This document shows, piece after piece, positions 1-8,886 of a stretch of 64,000 nucleotides of DNA; position 1 is the first letter of the stretch; every line of letters begins with the position of its first letter. A model generated the notes under the pieces. That model ran no database searches. It saw only the letters and a list, made by a program, of their open reading frames with translations, and had not been told where the DNA came from. Position numbers and translations under genes: made by a program. This stretch comes from Plastoroseomonas arctica (lineage in GTDB: Bacteria; Pseudomonadota; Alphaproteobacteria; Acetobacterales; Acetobacteraceae): the NCBI RefSeq assembly GCF_018128965.1, contig NZ_JAAEDH010000026.1, positions 1-64,000 of the forward strand. The letters run 5' to 3'.

Positions 1-261
1 CGCATGCCGCCGCAGGCCGCGCCCACGCCGCGCCAGGTCGCACCGGCGCCGGTCGCGCCCAAGCCCGCCGCCGCGCCGACGCTGGTGCGCAGCAGCTTCC
101 AGCGGGCCGGGCAGCGCAATTGCTGCTGGCCGATCGGCGAGCCGGGGCGGCCGGATTTCCGCTTTTGTTCGGCCGAGGGGCTGGCGGGCAAGCCGTATTG
201 TGCCGAACACGCCGCCGTCGCCTACGTGAAGGCCCGCGACCGCCGCGAAGACGCGGCGTAA
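1..261 (+). CDS. gcrA: GcrA cell-cycle regulator, C-terminal part
   Basis: Only the last 86 codons are in the window; the frame is open to the left edge, so the 5' end is missing. GcrA is the alphaproteobacterial cell-cycle regulator that works with sigma-70 RNA polymerase at CcrM-methylated promoters. The visible part has a proline/alanine-rich linker, then the conserved C-terminal block with CCWPIGEPG, FCSAEG and GKPYCAEHAAVAY, the cysteine/histidine pattern typical of the GcrA end. The DNA-binding N-terminus lies outside. The TAA stop is inside the left arm of a strong hairpin (256-298). Family assignment is firm for what is visible. Confidence 0.88.
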   Translation, partial: RMPPQAAPTPRQVAPAPVAPKPAAAPTLVRSSFQRAGQRNCCWPIGEPGRPDFRFCSAEGLAGKPYCAEHAAVAYVKARDRREDAA

Positions 262-298
262 TTCGTTCGGCAGAAGAATTCGGCCGAACGAATTACGC
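256..298 (+). terminator. hairpin enclosing the gcrA stop codon
   Basis: Perfect 16-bp inverted repeat: arms 256-271 and 283-298, loop of 11 nt. The gcrA TAA (259-261) is inside the left arm. It is followed by ATATTT rather than a full T-run, so it may be a weak intrinsic terminator or an mRNA-end stabiliser. It also faces the converging DsrE gene. Confidence 0.55.
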
Positions 299-411
299 GA
301 TATTTGCGCCCTCAGGCGCCGGGCGCGCGCTCCGCGCGCGTGGCTCGCCGGAATACCGGCGTCGGCCACTCGGCCCGCGGTGCGGGCCGGAGGCTGGCGC
401 CGTCACGACGC

Positions 412-783
412 CTAAAGCGTGACGATCTGGCCGTTGGAAACCGCCTCAAAGAAAGTGGCGACGCCCGCGCGCTCCACCCCGGGCGAGAGGGCCGCGTCGC
501 GCAGCCCCTCCGCAGCAAGGCCGGCCTCGCAGGCGATGCAGCGGATGCCCAGCTCGCGCGCGGCGGCCCACAGCACCCCGATGCCGGCGACGCCGCGCGC
601 GGTGAGCAACGCCTCGCGCGGATCCTCGGCCAGCGCCTGCCCTTCGAGCAGCAGCCCAATCCCGGCATTGGTCGCGAACAGCGTCACCTCGCGTCCCAGC
701 GCGGCCGCACCGGTCGCCATCACCAGGGCGTAGTGCGCCCGCTCATGCCCGCCGCTCACCAGCAGCACGCCGAGCGACGTCAC
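412..783 (-). CDS. DsrE family protein
   Basis: A 123-residue protein with the DsrE/F-like fold pattern: a beta strand followed by a small-residue loop at the N-terminus (LGVLLVSGGHERAHYAL), then VTLFATNAGIGLL and IRCIACEAGL. DsrE-type proteins often take part in sulfur relay. I chose the GTG start at 783 because it overlaps the moeB stop as GTGA, which indicates translational coupling; an upstream start would run deep into moeB. The coupling to a MoeB/ThiF-type activating enzyme supports a sulfur-transfer role, but no partner is proven. A cysteine is present in IACEAG, which could be reactive; this is inference. Confidence 0.75.
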   Translation of the reverse strand: MTSLGVLLVSGGHERAHYALVMATGAAALGREVTLFATNAGIGLLLEGQALAEDPREALLTARGVAGIGVLWAAARELGIRCIACEAGLAAEGLRDAALSPGVERAGVATFFEAVSNGQIVTL

Positions 784-1571
784 GCGCCGAATTCCCGAAT
801 GGTCGCGGCATCCCCGCACAGCGCGCAGCCCGGGTCGCGCTTCAGCCGGATGGTGCGGAAGCGCGCATCCAGCGCATCCCACAGCAGCAGCCGGCCATCC
901 AGCGTCTCGCCGATGTCCAGGATCAGCTTCAGCACCTCGGTCGCCTGCAACGTGCCCATGACGCCGGTGACGGCGCCCAGCACGCCGGCCTCGCCGCAGG
1001 TCTGAACCTCGCCCTCCGGCGGCGGCTCGGGATGCAGGCAGCGGTGGCAGGGGTGCGGCGCGCCGAGATGCGACCGGAACACCGAAAGCTGCCCTTCAAA
1101 GCGCAGCACCGCGGCGGAGACCAGCGGCCGGCCGAGCAGGTGGCACGCATCGCCGAGCAGGAAGCGCGTGGCGAAATTGTCGGTGCCGTCGCAGATGATG
1201 TCGTAGCGCGGGATCAGGTCGCGCGCGGCCTCCGCGTCCATGCGGCGCGCATGGGTCTCGACCCGCACCTCCGGGTTCAGCGCGGCGAGCGCTTCGGCGG
1301 CGCTCTCGGCCTTGTTGCGCCCGATCCGCGCCGTGGTGTGGGCGACCTGGCGCTGCAGGTTGGAGAGTTCCAGCGCGTCATGATCGACGAGGCCGATGCG
1401 CCCGACGCCCGCGGCGGCCAGGTACAGCGCCAGCGGCGACCCCAGCCCGCCGGCGCCCACGATCAGCACCGAGGCCGCGCGCAGCCGCGCCTGCCCCTCG
1501 GCGCCGACATTCTCCAGCAGGATGTGGCGCGAATAGCGATGCAGCTCGGCCGAGGTGAAATCGAGATCCAT
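780..1571 (-). CDS. moeB: MoeB/ThiF/HesA-family sulfur-carrier adenylyltransferase
   Basis: A 263-residue E1-like enzyme that adenylates the C-terminal glycine of a sulfur carrier (MoaD or ThiS type). It starts MDLDFTSAELHRYSRHI, typical of MoeB. The nucleotide-binding loop is VLIVGAGGLGSPLALYLAAAGVG (about residues 35-57), followed by the D-x-DALELSNLQRQ motif and CDGTDNFATRFL. Two CxxC pairs (CHRC and CALC) form the structural zinc site. I preferred the ATG at 1571 because residues encoded further upstream do not match the family. The stop overlaps the GTG of the DsrE gene. MoeB versus ThiF cannot be separated from sequence alone. Confidence 0.85.
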   Translation of the reverse strand: MDLDFTSAELHRYSRHILLENVGAEGQARLRAASVLIVGAGGLGSPLALYLAAAGVGRIGLVDHDALELSNLQRQVAHTTARIGRNKAESAAEALAALNPEVRVETHARRMDAEAARDLIPRYDIICDGTDNFATRFLLGDACHLLGRPLVSAAVLRFEGQLSVFRSHLGAPHPCHRCLHPEPPPEGEVQTCGEAGVLGAVTGVMGTLQATEVLKLILDIGETLDGRLLLWDALDARFRTIRLKRDPGCALCGDAATIREFGA

Positions 1572-1652
1572 CGCCGGGATATGGGCGCGGCCCCGGCCCG
1601 GCTGCAAGCGGCGCCCTTTTTCTCGCCACGCGGAGCCGTTACAGCGCCGGGC

Positions 1653-3323
1653 ATGACCCCCGAACCGATCCTGTGGCGACGCATCGCCTTCGCCGCCCTG
1701 GCACTTGCCATCCTGGCGGGGCTGGTGGCGCTGGCCGCGAGGGTGCTGGGCGCGGGCGGCTGGACGGTGTGGGAATGGGTGATCCTGCTCGCCTTCCTCG
1801 GCACCGCGCCGTGGCTGGCGCTCTCAGCCGCGAACGGGATCGTCGGCTTCGCCATCTTGATGACCGCGCGCGACCCGGTCGCGGCCGTGCTGCCGGTGCT
1901 GTCCGCCGTGCGGCCCGGGGCGCCACGTGCCGTGACCGCCATCATCATCTGCGTCAGGAACGAGGCGATGGCGGCGGTGCTGCCGCCGCTTGCCACCTTG
2001 CTTGATGCGCTGGAGGCCAAGGGCGTCGCGGACCGCTTCCGGATGCACATCCTTTCCGACACGCAGGATGCGGCGAAGGCGGATGCAGAATCCCGTGCGG
2101 TCGCGTCCTTCATCGCAGGGCGGTCGGCGGGCGTGCCCGTGCACTATCGGCGCCGCGCGCGGAACACCGGCTACAAATCCGGCAACGTCATGGAGTTCTG
2201 CAACAACCACGCCGGCGACGCGGCCTTCTTCCTCTGCCTCGATGCCGACAGCACCATGTCCGCCGACGCGGTGCTGCGTTTGGTCGCCTGCATGGAGGCC
2301 GATGACCGCCTCGCCATCGTCCAGCAGATGATCGTGGGCCGGCCGGCGCGTGCGGCCTTCCCGCGCCTGTTCCAGTTCGGCATGCGCGCGGGCATGCGCG
2401 CCTGGGGCACCGGCCAGGCCTGGTGGCAGGGCGACGAGGGCCCCTACTGGGGGCACAACGCCATCATCCGCATCGCCCCGTTCCGTGCCCATTGCCGCCT
2501 GGACCCGCTGCCCGATGGCAGCCACATCCTCAGCCACGACCAGGTCGAGGCGACGCGCCTGCACGCGGCCGGGTGGAAGGTGCGCGTGCTGACTGCGGAG
2601 GATGGGTCCGCCGAGGGCAACCCGCCCGCCATGCCCGAATTCATCACCCGCGACCTGCGCTGGGCGGCGGGCAACATGCAGTACTGGCAGCTGCTGCGCC
2701 TGCCTGGGCTCACGCCCATGGCGCGGTGGCAGCTGGTGCAGGCGATCCTGCTGTTCCTGGGCGCGCCGCTCTGGGCGCTCATCTTCGCGGCCGCCGTGGC
2801 CAATGCCGCCACCGGCGGTGGCGCGACCACGCCGATGGGCCTGCTTGCGTTGTGGATGCTGGCGGCCTGGGCCTGCCACTACGCGCCAAAACTGCTCGGC
2901 TATGCGGAGGTGCTGTGCAAGCCCGCGCTGGGCGCGCGCTATGGCGGCCGGGCCGCCTTCGCGCGCGGCGTCGCGGCCGAGCTCGCATTCACCCTGTTCT
3001 TCGAACCTGCGCGAACCCTGCACCAGGCGCTGTTCCTCGCCGCCCTCGCCTGCGGACGGAAGATGGGCTGGGCGCCGCAGAACCGCGACGATCGCGGCGT
3101 GGCCTGGTGGGACGCCGCGCGCATGTTCTGGGTGGAGACGGCGATCGGCATCGCGGCGTCGGCGCTGCTCTCCGGCACCGCCCTGCTGTTCGCGCTGCCG
3201 GTGCTGGCGAGCCTTCTCCTGGTCATCCCTTTCGCGGTGCTGACCGCCGACCCCATGCTCTCCACCTGGGTCCGCGCCCGCGGCATCGCGGCGGTGCCGG
3301 AGGAACTCGCCCCCGCCGCGTAA
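1653..3323 (+). CDS. opgH: glucans biosynthesis glucosyltransferase MdoH/OpgH
   Basis: A 556-residue inner-membrane family-2 glycosyltransferase that polymerises the beta-glucan backbone of osmoregulated periplasmic glucans. Two membrane segments lie at the N-terminus (about residues 11-33 and 38-58), followed by the cytoplasmic catalytic domain: CVRNEA, the LDADS (DxD) motif, GHNAIIR, LSHDQVEA and RWAAGNMQYWQ (the QxxRW-like acceptor region). Several hydrophobic segments follow. It lacks the long N-terminal extension of the enterobacterial protein, as is usual in alphaproteobacteria. The start at 1653 is the first ATG clear of the divergent moeB promoter region. No opgG partner is in the window. 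Confidence 0.86.
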   Translation: MTPEPILWRRIAFAALALAILAGLVALAARVLGAGGWTVWEWVILLAFLGTAPWLALSAANGIVGFAILMTARDPVAAVLPVLSAVRPGAPRAVTAIIICVRNEAMAAVLPPLATLLDALEAKGVADRFRMHILSDTQDAAKADAESRAVASFIAGRSAGVPVHYRRRARNTGYKSGNVMEFCNNHAGDAAFFLCLDADSTMSADAVLRLVACMEADDRLAIVQQMIVGRPARAAFPRLFQFGMRAGMRAWGTGQAWWQGDEGPYWGHNAIIRIAPFRAHCRLDPLPDGSHILSHDQVEATRLHAAGWKVRVLTAEDGSAEGNPPAMPEFITRDLRWAAGNMQYWQLLRLPGLTPMARWQLVQAILLFLGAPLWALIFAAAVANAATGGGATTPMGLLALWMLAAWACHYAPKLLGYAEVLCKPALGARYGGRAAFARGVAAELAFTLFFEPARTLHQALFLAALACGRKMGWAPQNRDDRGVAWWDAARMFWVETAIGIAASALLSGTALLFALPVLASLLLVIPFAVLTADPMLSTWVRARGIAAVPEELAPAA

Positions 3324-3347
3324 ACGCGCGTTCGAAAGGATGAGGCC

Positions 3348-3890
3348 ATGCGCGACCCCTTCGCGGAACTGCCCGCCTGGGCCGAGGCGGTTGCCCGGCG
3401 CGTGACCTTTCTCGCCCAGGGCACGCCCGGTGCGCGGCGACAGCGGCGCGCGCTGCGCCGAGCCCTGCGTGACCTGCATCCGCGACTCACCGCACCCGGC
3501 GGCGACGCGGAGGCGGCCGACGCCTATTGCCATGCCAGCCTGGAGCTGGCGGAAGCGGCCGTGGCCGTGCGGCCGGACCTTGCGGATATCCGCCCCGCCT
3601 TCGCGCGGCTCTGCGTCATGGCGCGGGCGGAGTTGGCGGGTTCGCGGGACGACCGTGGGCTCCTTGCTGAACTCAACAGGCTCGAGGATCCGGGCGGGCT
3701 GCCCCACGGGCTCATGCGGGTGCCGGGGCGCGTCGTCTTCCTCGCGGCCCTGGCTGGCACGAGCCCGGAGGATGCGGCGGGCGCGGCCGCCATGCTCGCC
3801 AGCGATCTTGCCTCGCTGGCGCGAGACCTGCCCTGCGCCGCGCTGGTCGCGGCGGCCGTCAGCCGCCCGGAAGTTACGCGGGAAGCGTGA
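3348..3890 (+). CDS. hypothetical protein, 180 aa
   Basis: I do not recognise this protein. It is alanine/arginine rich and predicted mainly helical, with no signal peptide, membrane segment or clear catalytic motif. Support for it being real: it fills the gap between opgH and the next gene, begins 24 nt after the opgH stop, and has a purine-rich AAAGGA/GAGG stretch just before the ATG. It overlaps the converging TPR glycosyltransferase by 17 nt. It may form an operon with opgH. Confidence 0.55.
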   Translation: MRDPFAELPAWAEAVARRVTFLAQGTPGARRQRRALRRALRDLHPRLTAPGGDAEAADAYCHASLELAEAAVAVRPDLADIRPAFARLCVMARAELAGSRDDRGLLAELNRLEDPGGLPHGLMRVPGRVVFLAALAGTSPEDAAGAAAMLASDLASLARDLPCAALVAAAVSRPEVTREA

Positions 3891-6306
3891 TGTGCTCCGG
3901 CGGTTGGCCGGCGCGGTTGCGGGCATGAATGGCGGTGAAGCCGGCTTCCAGCGCGCGGGTGTAGCCCGCCGTGTCGAACAGCGGCGTCGCCAGCCGGTTC
4001 GCCGCGAGGCGCGCACGTAGCGCGGCGAGCCGCGCCGGATCCCGCGCCAGGGCCAGCGCCGTCGCCTCGTAGTCGGCGAGATCGGACGTCACCAGCTCCG
4101 CCAGCCCCACCGTGTGCAGCAGGCTCGCCGCCACGCGCGCGTTGAAGGCGCGCCCCGCGATGGTCAGCAGCGGCAGTCCGGCCCAGAGCGCGTCGCTCGC
4201 CGTCGTCGCACCCGTATAGGGGAAGGTGTCGAGCGCGAGGTCGGCCAGCGCGAGGCGCGCCAGGTGCTCGGGGTAGGGCACGCGTTCGGCGAAGACCAAG
4301 CGCGCCGGGTCGATGCCACGCGCGGCCGCCTCGGCGCGGAGATTGGCGGCCGCGGTGGCCGGAAGTGCCGCGAGCCACAGCACGCTGCCCGGTGTCGCGT
4401 CGAGCAACCGGCACCAGGCGGAAAACACCTCGGGCGTGATCTTGAAGGCGAGGTTGAAGGCGGCGAAGACCAGCCCGTGCTCGGGCAGCCCGTAGGCGGC
4501 GCGCGGCGGGCAGTGCTCCGCGATCGCGCGCTGGCGGTCGTTCGGCATGTAGCAATGCGGCAGCCGCAGCAGTTTCTCCGCGAAATGCGCCTCGGCGCCG
4601 TGTGGCGCGACCACCGGGTCCACCACCACGTAATCATGCGTCGGCACGCCGATGCTGCCGCTGATGCCGAGGAAATTCACCTGCACCGGCGCGGCGCGCA
4701 GCACGAACAGGCGCGAGCGCGAATGCGTGGTGAACCCCGCGAGGTCGATCGCGATGTCGATGCCTGCTGTGCGCAGCGCGCCCACCAGCGCCTCGTCGCG
4801 CATTTCCCACGCGTCGATGTAGTGATCGAAGCTGCGCGTCACGCGCTCGGCCATCGGGCTTTGCGTGAGCGGGCCGATCATCACGCCGGTCACCTCGAAG
4901 CGGTCGCGGTCATGCGCCTCGAACAGCCCCACCGTGAGCAGCGAGACCGGATGGTCGCCGAAATCGGGTGAGATGTAGGCGAGCCGGATGCGCCCGCCAT
5001 CGCCCGAGCCGGTGATCGCCGGCGCGGCCAGCGGCCCGGTCCCGGCATCCTCGGTGCCGAGCCAGATGCGCGCGCCGGCCAGATGCGTCGCGGGGTCGTC
5101 GGTCGCGGCCATCAGGTAGAAGGGCTGGGACGCGAGGCGGTCCAGGGCGGTCGCGGCGATCGCTGCCTGCGCGATGGCGTCCATGCCCTGCCACAGGCAG
5201 CCGCGCTGATGCGCGTGCAGAAGCCCGCCCAGGGCGTAGGGGTGCTCGGGGTGCTGGTCCAGCAGGCCCGAGAACTCCGCGATGGCGCCGGCGAAATCGT
5301 CGCTGAACAGCCGCGATTCCGCGAGCAGGAAGCGCGCGCCCGCATTGCCCGGCTGCAGTTCCAGCAGCCGGCCGAGCGAGGCCTGGCCCAGGGCGTGCCG
5401 CCCGAGCCGGGCGGCGACGCGGCCATGATTGCCGAGCGCGACGTCGTCATCCGGCGCGATGGCGAGCGCTGTGGCGTAGGTGTCGAGCGCCAGGCCGTGG
5501 CACTGCATCTCCTCATATGCGGCGCCGAGATTGTTCCAGGCATTGACGTTGCGCGGCGCGTGGTCGAGTGCGCGGCGATAGCTCTTTGCCGCCTCGGCCG
5601 GCTGGTCGAGCGCGGTCAGCGACAAGCCGCGATGGAACCAGGCGCGGGCATCGCCGGGGTCGAGGTCCACCGCCGCGTCGAAGTGCCGGATGGCCTCATG
5701 GTCGCGGCCGAGTGCCTGCAGCGCTTTGCCGCGCTTGACCAGCAGCGCGCCGTCGCGCGGGGCGAGGCGGAGCGCGCCCTCATAGCTGGCGGCGGCGGCC
5801 TCGCGCTGCCCAGCCATCGCCTCGGCATCGCCCTTCAGCACCCAGGCGGCGAAGGCGTGCGGCTCCACCGCCAGGACGCGCGTCATCTCCTCGATGGCGA
5901 TGGCCGGGCGGCGCAGCGCCATGGCCGAACGCCCGAGCACGATGCCGGCCTCCGGCCCCAGCACCTGGTGCAGCAAGGCGGCGTCGGCAAGCACCGCCTC
6001 GTTCTGGCCGAGCGCCTGGCGGCTGCCGCAGAGCGCGACCAGCGGATCGCGCAGGCTGGGCGCGAGCTTCTGCGCGCGGGCGAAATGCGCCAGCGCATCC
6101 TGGTGCCGGCGCAGCATGGTGAGCGCGCCGCCGGCCAGCATGTGGTGGCGCGGGTTGACCGGTTCGCGCTTGAGCGCGCGCTCGGCGGCTTTCAGCGCGG
6201 GTTCGGGCTGCCCCGCGCGCAGCAGCAGCTCGGCGAGCTTCGCCTGCGCCATCGGATCGCCGGGACGGGCGCGGGCGGCGGCTTCGGCGGATTCGAGCGG
6301 CGTCAT
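3874..6306 (-). CDS. TPR-containing GT41 (O-GlcNAc transferase/SPINDLY-like) protein
   Basis: An 810-residue soluble protein. The N-terminal half (about residues 1-370) is a run of tetratricopeptide repeats, for example PRNVNAWNNLGAAYEEMQ. The C-terminal half is a family-41 glycosyltransferase: RIRLAYISPDFGDHPVSLLT at the domain start, LRAAPVQVNFLGISGSIG, then the UDP-binding region LVFAAFNLAFKITPEVFSAW and LALDTFPYTGATTASDALWAGLPLLT. Bacterial relatives glycosylate proteins (for example flagellin or surface proteins), but no target is visible here. It is 26 nt downstream of trpS on the same strand. Confidence 0.85.
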   Translation of the reverse strand: MTPLESAEAAARARPGDPMAQAKLAELLLRAGQPEPALKAAERALKREPVNPRHHMLAGGALTMLRRHQDALAHFARAQKLAPSLRDPLVALCGSRQALGQNEAVLADAALLHQVLGPEAGIVLGRSAMALRRPAIAIEEMTRVLAVEPHAFAAWVLKGDAEAMAGQREAAAASYEGALRLAPRDGALLVKRGKALQALGRDHEAIRHFDAAVDLDPGDARAWFHRGLSLTALDQPAEAAKSYRRALDHAPRNVNAWNNLGAAYEEMQCHGLALDTYATALAIAPDDDVALGNHGRVAARLGRHALGQASLGRLLELQPGNAGARFLLAESRLFSDDFAGAIAEFSGLLDQHPEHPYALGGLLHAHQRGCLWQGMDAIAQAAIAATALDRLASQPFYLMAATDDPATHLAGARIWLGTEDAGTGPLAAPAITGSGDGGRIRLAYISPDFGDHPVSLLTVGLFEAHDRDRFEVTGVMIGPLTQSPMAERVTRSFDHYIDAWEMRDEALVGALRTAGIDIAIDLAGFTTHSRSRLFVLRAAPVQVNFLGISGSIGVPTHDYVVVDPVVAPHGAEAHFAEKLLRLPHCYMPNDRQRAIAEHCPPRAAYGLPEHGLVFAAFNLAFKITPEVFSAWCRLLDATPGSVLWLAALPATAAANLRAEAAARGIDPARLVFAERVPYPEHLARLALADLALDTFPYTGATTASDALWAGLPLLTIAGRAFNARVAASLLHTVGLAELVTSDLADYEATALALARDPARLAALRARLAANRLATPLFDTAGYTRALEAGFTAIHARNRAGQPPEHITLPA

Positions 6307-6332
6307 CGGCGCCTTTCAGCCCCTGGGGCGAT

Positions 6333-7334
6333 TCAGCGGGCGGGCAGGAAGCCCATGATCGCCTTGGCCCGCGTCACGATCGGATCGGCGATGGCGGCGG
6401 CGCGCCGCGCACCCTCGGCGAGCGCCGTGTCGATGGCGCCGGGATCGTCGAGCAGCCGGCGCATCGCCGCTGCAATGGGTGCCAACTCGGCGACCATAGC
6501 GTCGATGAGCACCGGCTTGAGCTCGGAGAACCCCTTGCCCGCGTGGTCGCGCAGCACCGCGTCGGGCGTGGTGCCGGTGAGTGCCGCGAGGATGCCCACG
6601 AGGTTGCGTGCCTCGGGCCGCGCCTCCAGCCCGCCGATCTGTTCGGGCAGCGGCTCGGCATCGGTGCGCGCGCGCCTGATCTTGAGCGCGATGGTGTCGG
6701 CATCGTCGGTGAGGTTGATGCGCGACTGGTCGGAGGGATCGGATTTCGACATCTTCTTGGTGCCGTCGCGCAGGCTCATCACGCGGGCGGCGACGCCCTG
6801 GATCAGCGGCTCGATGCGCGGGAAATAGGGCACGCCATAGTCGTGGTTGAATTTCTCGGCGATGTCGTTGGCCAGCTCCAGATGCTGGCGCTGGTCGTCG
6901 CCCACCGGCACCAGCGTCGCGTGATAGGCGTGGATGTCGGCGGCCATCAGGTTCGGATAGACGTAAAGGCCCGCGGAGGCGGCTTCCCTGTCCTTCCCCG
7001 CCTTGTCCTTGAACTGTGTCATGCGGTTCAGCCAGCCCAGGCGCGCGATACAGTTAAAAATCCAGCCCAGCTCGGCGTGCGCGTGCACATGCGACTGGCA
7101 GAACAGGATCGAGCGCGCCGGGTCGATGCCGCAGGCGATCAGCGCGGCGGCCATTTCGCGCGTCTGGCGGGTGAGCTCGGCGGGGTCCTGGAAGGCGGTG
7201 ATGGCGTGCAGGTCGACCACGCAGAACAGGCTGTCGTCGCCGGCCTGCATCGGCACCCAGTTGCGGATCGCGCCGAGGTAGTTGCCCAAGGTGGGCACGC
7301 CGGAGGGCTGGATGCCGGAGAAGACGCGGGGCAT
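6333..7334 (-). CDS. trpS: tryptophan--tRNA ligase
   Basis: A class I aminoacyl-tRNA synthetase of 333 residues, the normal length for bacterial TrpS. The HIGH-equivalent is in [12 protein letters not shown] near the N-terminus and the KMSKS loop is exact at residues 194-198. Other family blocks are visible ([30 protein letters not shown]). It charges tRNA-Trp in the cytoplasm. It lies 53 nt downstream of the YggS-type gene and upstream of the TPR glycosyltransferase, all on the minus strand. Confidence 0.96.
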   Translation of the reverse strand: MPRVFSGIQPSGVPTLGNYLGAIRNWVPMQAGDDSLFCVVDLHAITAFQDPAELTRQTREMAAALIACGIDPARSILFCQSHVHAHAELGWIFNCIARLGWLNRMTQFKDKAGKDREAASAGLYVYPNLMAADIHAYHATLVPVGDDQRQHLELANDIAEKFNHDYGVPYFPRIEPLIQGVAARVMSLRDGTKKMSKSDPSDQSRINLTDDADTIALKIRRARTDAEPLPEQIGGLEARPEARNLVGILAALTGTTPDAVLRDHAGKGFSELKPVLIDAMVAELAPIAAAMRRLLDDPGAIDTALAEGARRAAAIADPIVTRAKAIMGFLPAR

Positions 7335-7387
7335 GGGCTTGGCCTGTCAGTGTCGGGCGGCGTTGATCGGGCGCGCGGTCGCCCGCG

Positions 7388-8056
7388 TCAAGCGCGGCTG
7401 CCGAATATGGCCGACCCCACCCGCACATGGGTGGCGCCCTCGGCGATCGCGGCCTCGAAATCCCCGCTCATGCCCATCGACAGCGTGCGCAGCCCATGCC
7501 GCGCCGCCATCCCCGCGAGCCGCGCGAAATGCGGCCGCGGGTCGCCCTCGGCGGGCGGGATGCACATCAGCCCCTCGACGGGCAGGTCCCAGCGCTCACG
7601 GCAGGCGCGCAGGAAATCATCGAGGCCGTCGGGCGCGATGCCGGCCTTTTGCGGTTCCTCGCCGATATTGACCTGCACCAGCAGCGCCGGGCGGCGGTCC
7701 TCCTTCGCCATCGCCTCGGCGAGTGCGGCGGCGAGCTTTTCGCGGTCCAGGCTTTCGATGACGTCGGCCAGGCGGACCGCGTCGCGCGCCTTGTTGGTCT
7801 GCAGCGCGCCGATCAGGTGCAACCGCATGTCCGGATGGCCGGCGCGCAGGAGGGGGAATTTCTCGGCCGCCTCCTGCACCCGGTTTTCGCCGAATTGGAG
7901 CTGCCCTGCGGCGAGTGCCTCGGCCACCGCAGCGGCGGGATTGGTCTTGGAGACGGCAACCAGCGTCACCGCCTCCGGCGCGCGATTGGCGCGCAGGCAG
8001 GCTTCGGCGATCCTCTCGCGGATGCGGGCGAGGTTGTGGGCGATGGAGTCGGGCAT
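7388..8056 (-). CDS. YggS/PROSC-family pyridoxal-phosphate homeostasis protein
   Basis: A 222-residue single-domain PLP-binding barrel protein of the YggS/PLPBP family, which buffers cellular vitamin B6. The PLP lysine is Lys37 in LVAVSKTNPA. The family blocks FGENRVQEAAEKFP, HLIGALQTNK, VNIGEEPQKAG and LSMGMSGDFEAAIAEGATHVRVGSAIFG are all present. It starts only a few bases from the divergent ThiE-like gene (ATG at 8060). Confidence 0.93.
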   Translation of the reverse strand: MPDSIAHNLARIRERIAEACLRANRAPEAVTLVAVSKTNPAAAVAEALAAGQLQFGENRVQEAAEKFPLLRAGHPDMRLHLIGALQTNKARDAVRLADVIESLDREKLAAALAEAMAKEDRRPALLVQVNIGEEPQKAGIAPDGLDDFLRACRERWDLPVEGLMCIPPAEGDPRPHFARLAGMAARHGLRTLSMGMSGDFEAAIAEGATHVRVGSAIFGSRA

Positions 8057-8059
8057 GCG

Positions 8060-8650
8060 ATGCGGAGGCTAGAAGGGGTGGCCCGCCGGCTCAAGCCGCC
8101 ACCTGGCTACGCGGCGCTGTGGCTGGTGAGCGACCCGGTGCGGCTGCCGGACCCGCTGGCCGCCGCGGCGCGCCTGCCGCGTGGCGCCGGGGTGCTGGCG
8201 CGCGGCCTGGCACCCGCCATCCTTGCCGCCCTGGCGCGACTCGCTCGGCGGCGCGGCCTGGTGCTGCTGGTGGCCGGCGACGGTCGCGCCGCGCTGCGCC
8301 ACCGGGCCGGGCTTCACCTGCCCGAGCGCGGGGCGTCAGGGCTGCTGCCCTTCCTCGCGGCGCGCCGGCGCGGAGCACCCTTCGCGCATCTCACGCTCGC
8401 AGCCCATGGCCGTCCGGCGGCGGCCCGGGCGCGGCGGCTGCGGCCAGGCATGGTCTTCCTTTCCCCGGCCTTCGCCACGGACAGCCATCCCGGCGCCACG
8501 GCCCTGGGACCGCTGCGCTGGGCGCTGCGCGCGCGTCGCATGGGCACGCCCGCGGCGGCTCTGGGCGGGGTGTCGGCCGTCAGTGCCGGGCGCCTGCCGC
8601 GACGCTGGCTGCGCGGGCTTGCCGCCATCGGCGCATTTGCGCACGATTGA
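8060..8650 (+). CDS. ThiE-like thiamine phosphate synthase family protein
   Basis: A 196-residue protein resembling the TMP-synthase/TenI barrel. Visible family features are the strand LWLVSDP near the N-terminus, LLVAGDGRAALRHRAGLHLPERG (matching the D-x-A...GVHLGQ region of ThiE) and GMVFLSPAFATDSHPGA...LGPLRWA (matching the VSPVFPTxSHPGA...G region). The classic substrate-binding residues are only partly kept, so it may not be a true ThiE. It is transcribed divergently from the YggS gene, with starts 4 nt apart, so the ATG at 8060 leaves almost no leader. Confidence 0.7.
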   Translation: MRRLEGVARRLKPPPGYAALWLVSDPVRLPDPLAAAARLPRGAGVLARGLAPAILAALARLARRRGLVLLVAGDGRAALRHRAGLHLPERGASGLLPFLAARRRGAPFAHLTLAAHGRPAAARARRLRPGMVFLSPAFATDSHPGATALGPLRWALRARRMGTPAAALGGVSAVSAGRLPRRWLRGLAAIGAFAHD

Positions 8651-8886
8651 GGGGATGGGCATCCGTGCAACAGCCATGTGGCAAAGCAGACACAGTGCCG
8701 CGCGATCCGTGTGCAAACCCCGTTTGGCCCGTTGCTCCCTCAACCATCCCTGAACCATAGTCTCGCCGGGCTTGTCCGTTTGTGTTGCGAACCATGTTCG
8801 TGTGCAACGGCGTTCCTGTCCGGGGGGGCAGGGGTGGGCCAAGGGAACGGCCGGGTCATGCCCGGCATCTGATGGAGGATTTTAGA
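8651..8886 (+). promoter_or_regulatory. porin leader region
   Basis: A 236-base non-coding stretch before the porin gene. A GC hairpin (stem 8850-8855 with 8861-8866) lies about 20 nt before the start codon, followed by a good ribosome site (GGAGG) upstream of ATG 8887. I could not place a convincing -35/-10 pair. A long structured 5' leader is common for abundant porin mRNAs. Confidence 0.4.

Noticed and set aside
1824-4016. Long minus-strand frame opposite opgH and the hypothetical gene
   Set aside because: Product is R/A/H-rich without recognisable domains, and opgH motifs on the plus strand are clear.
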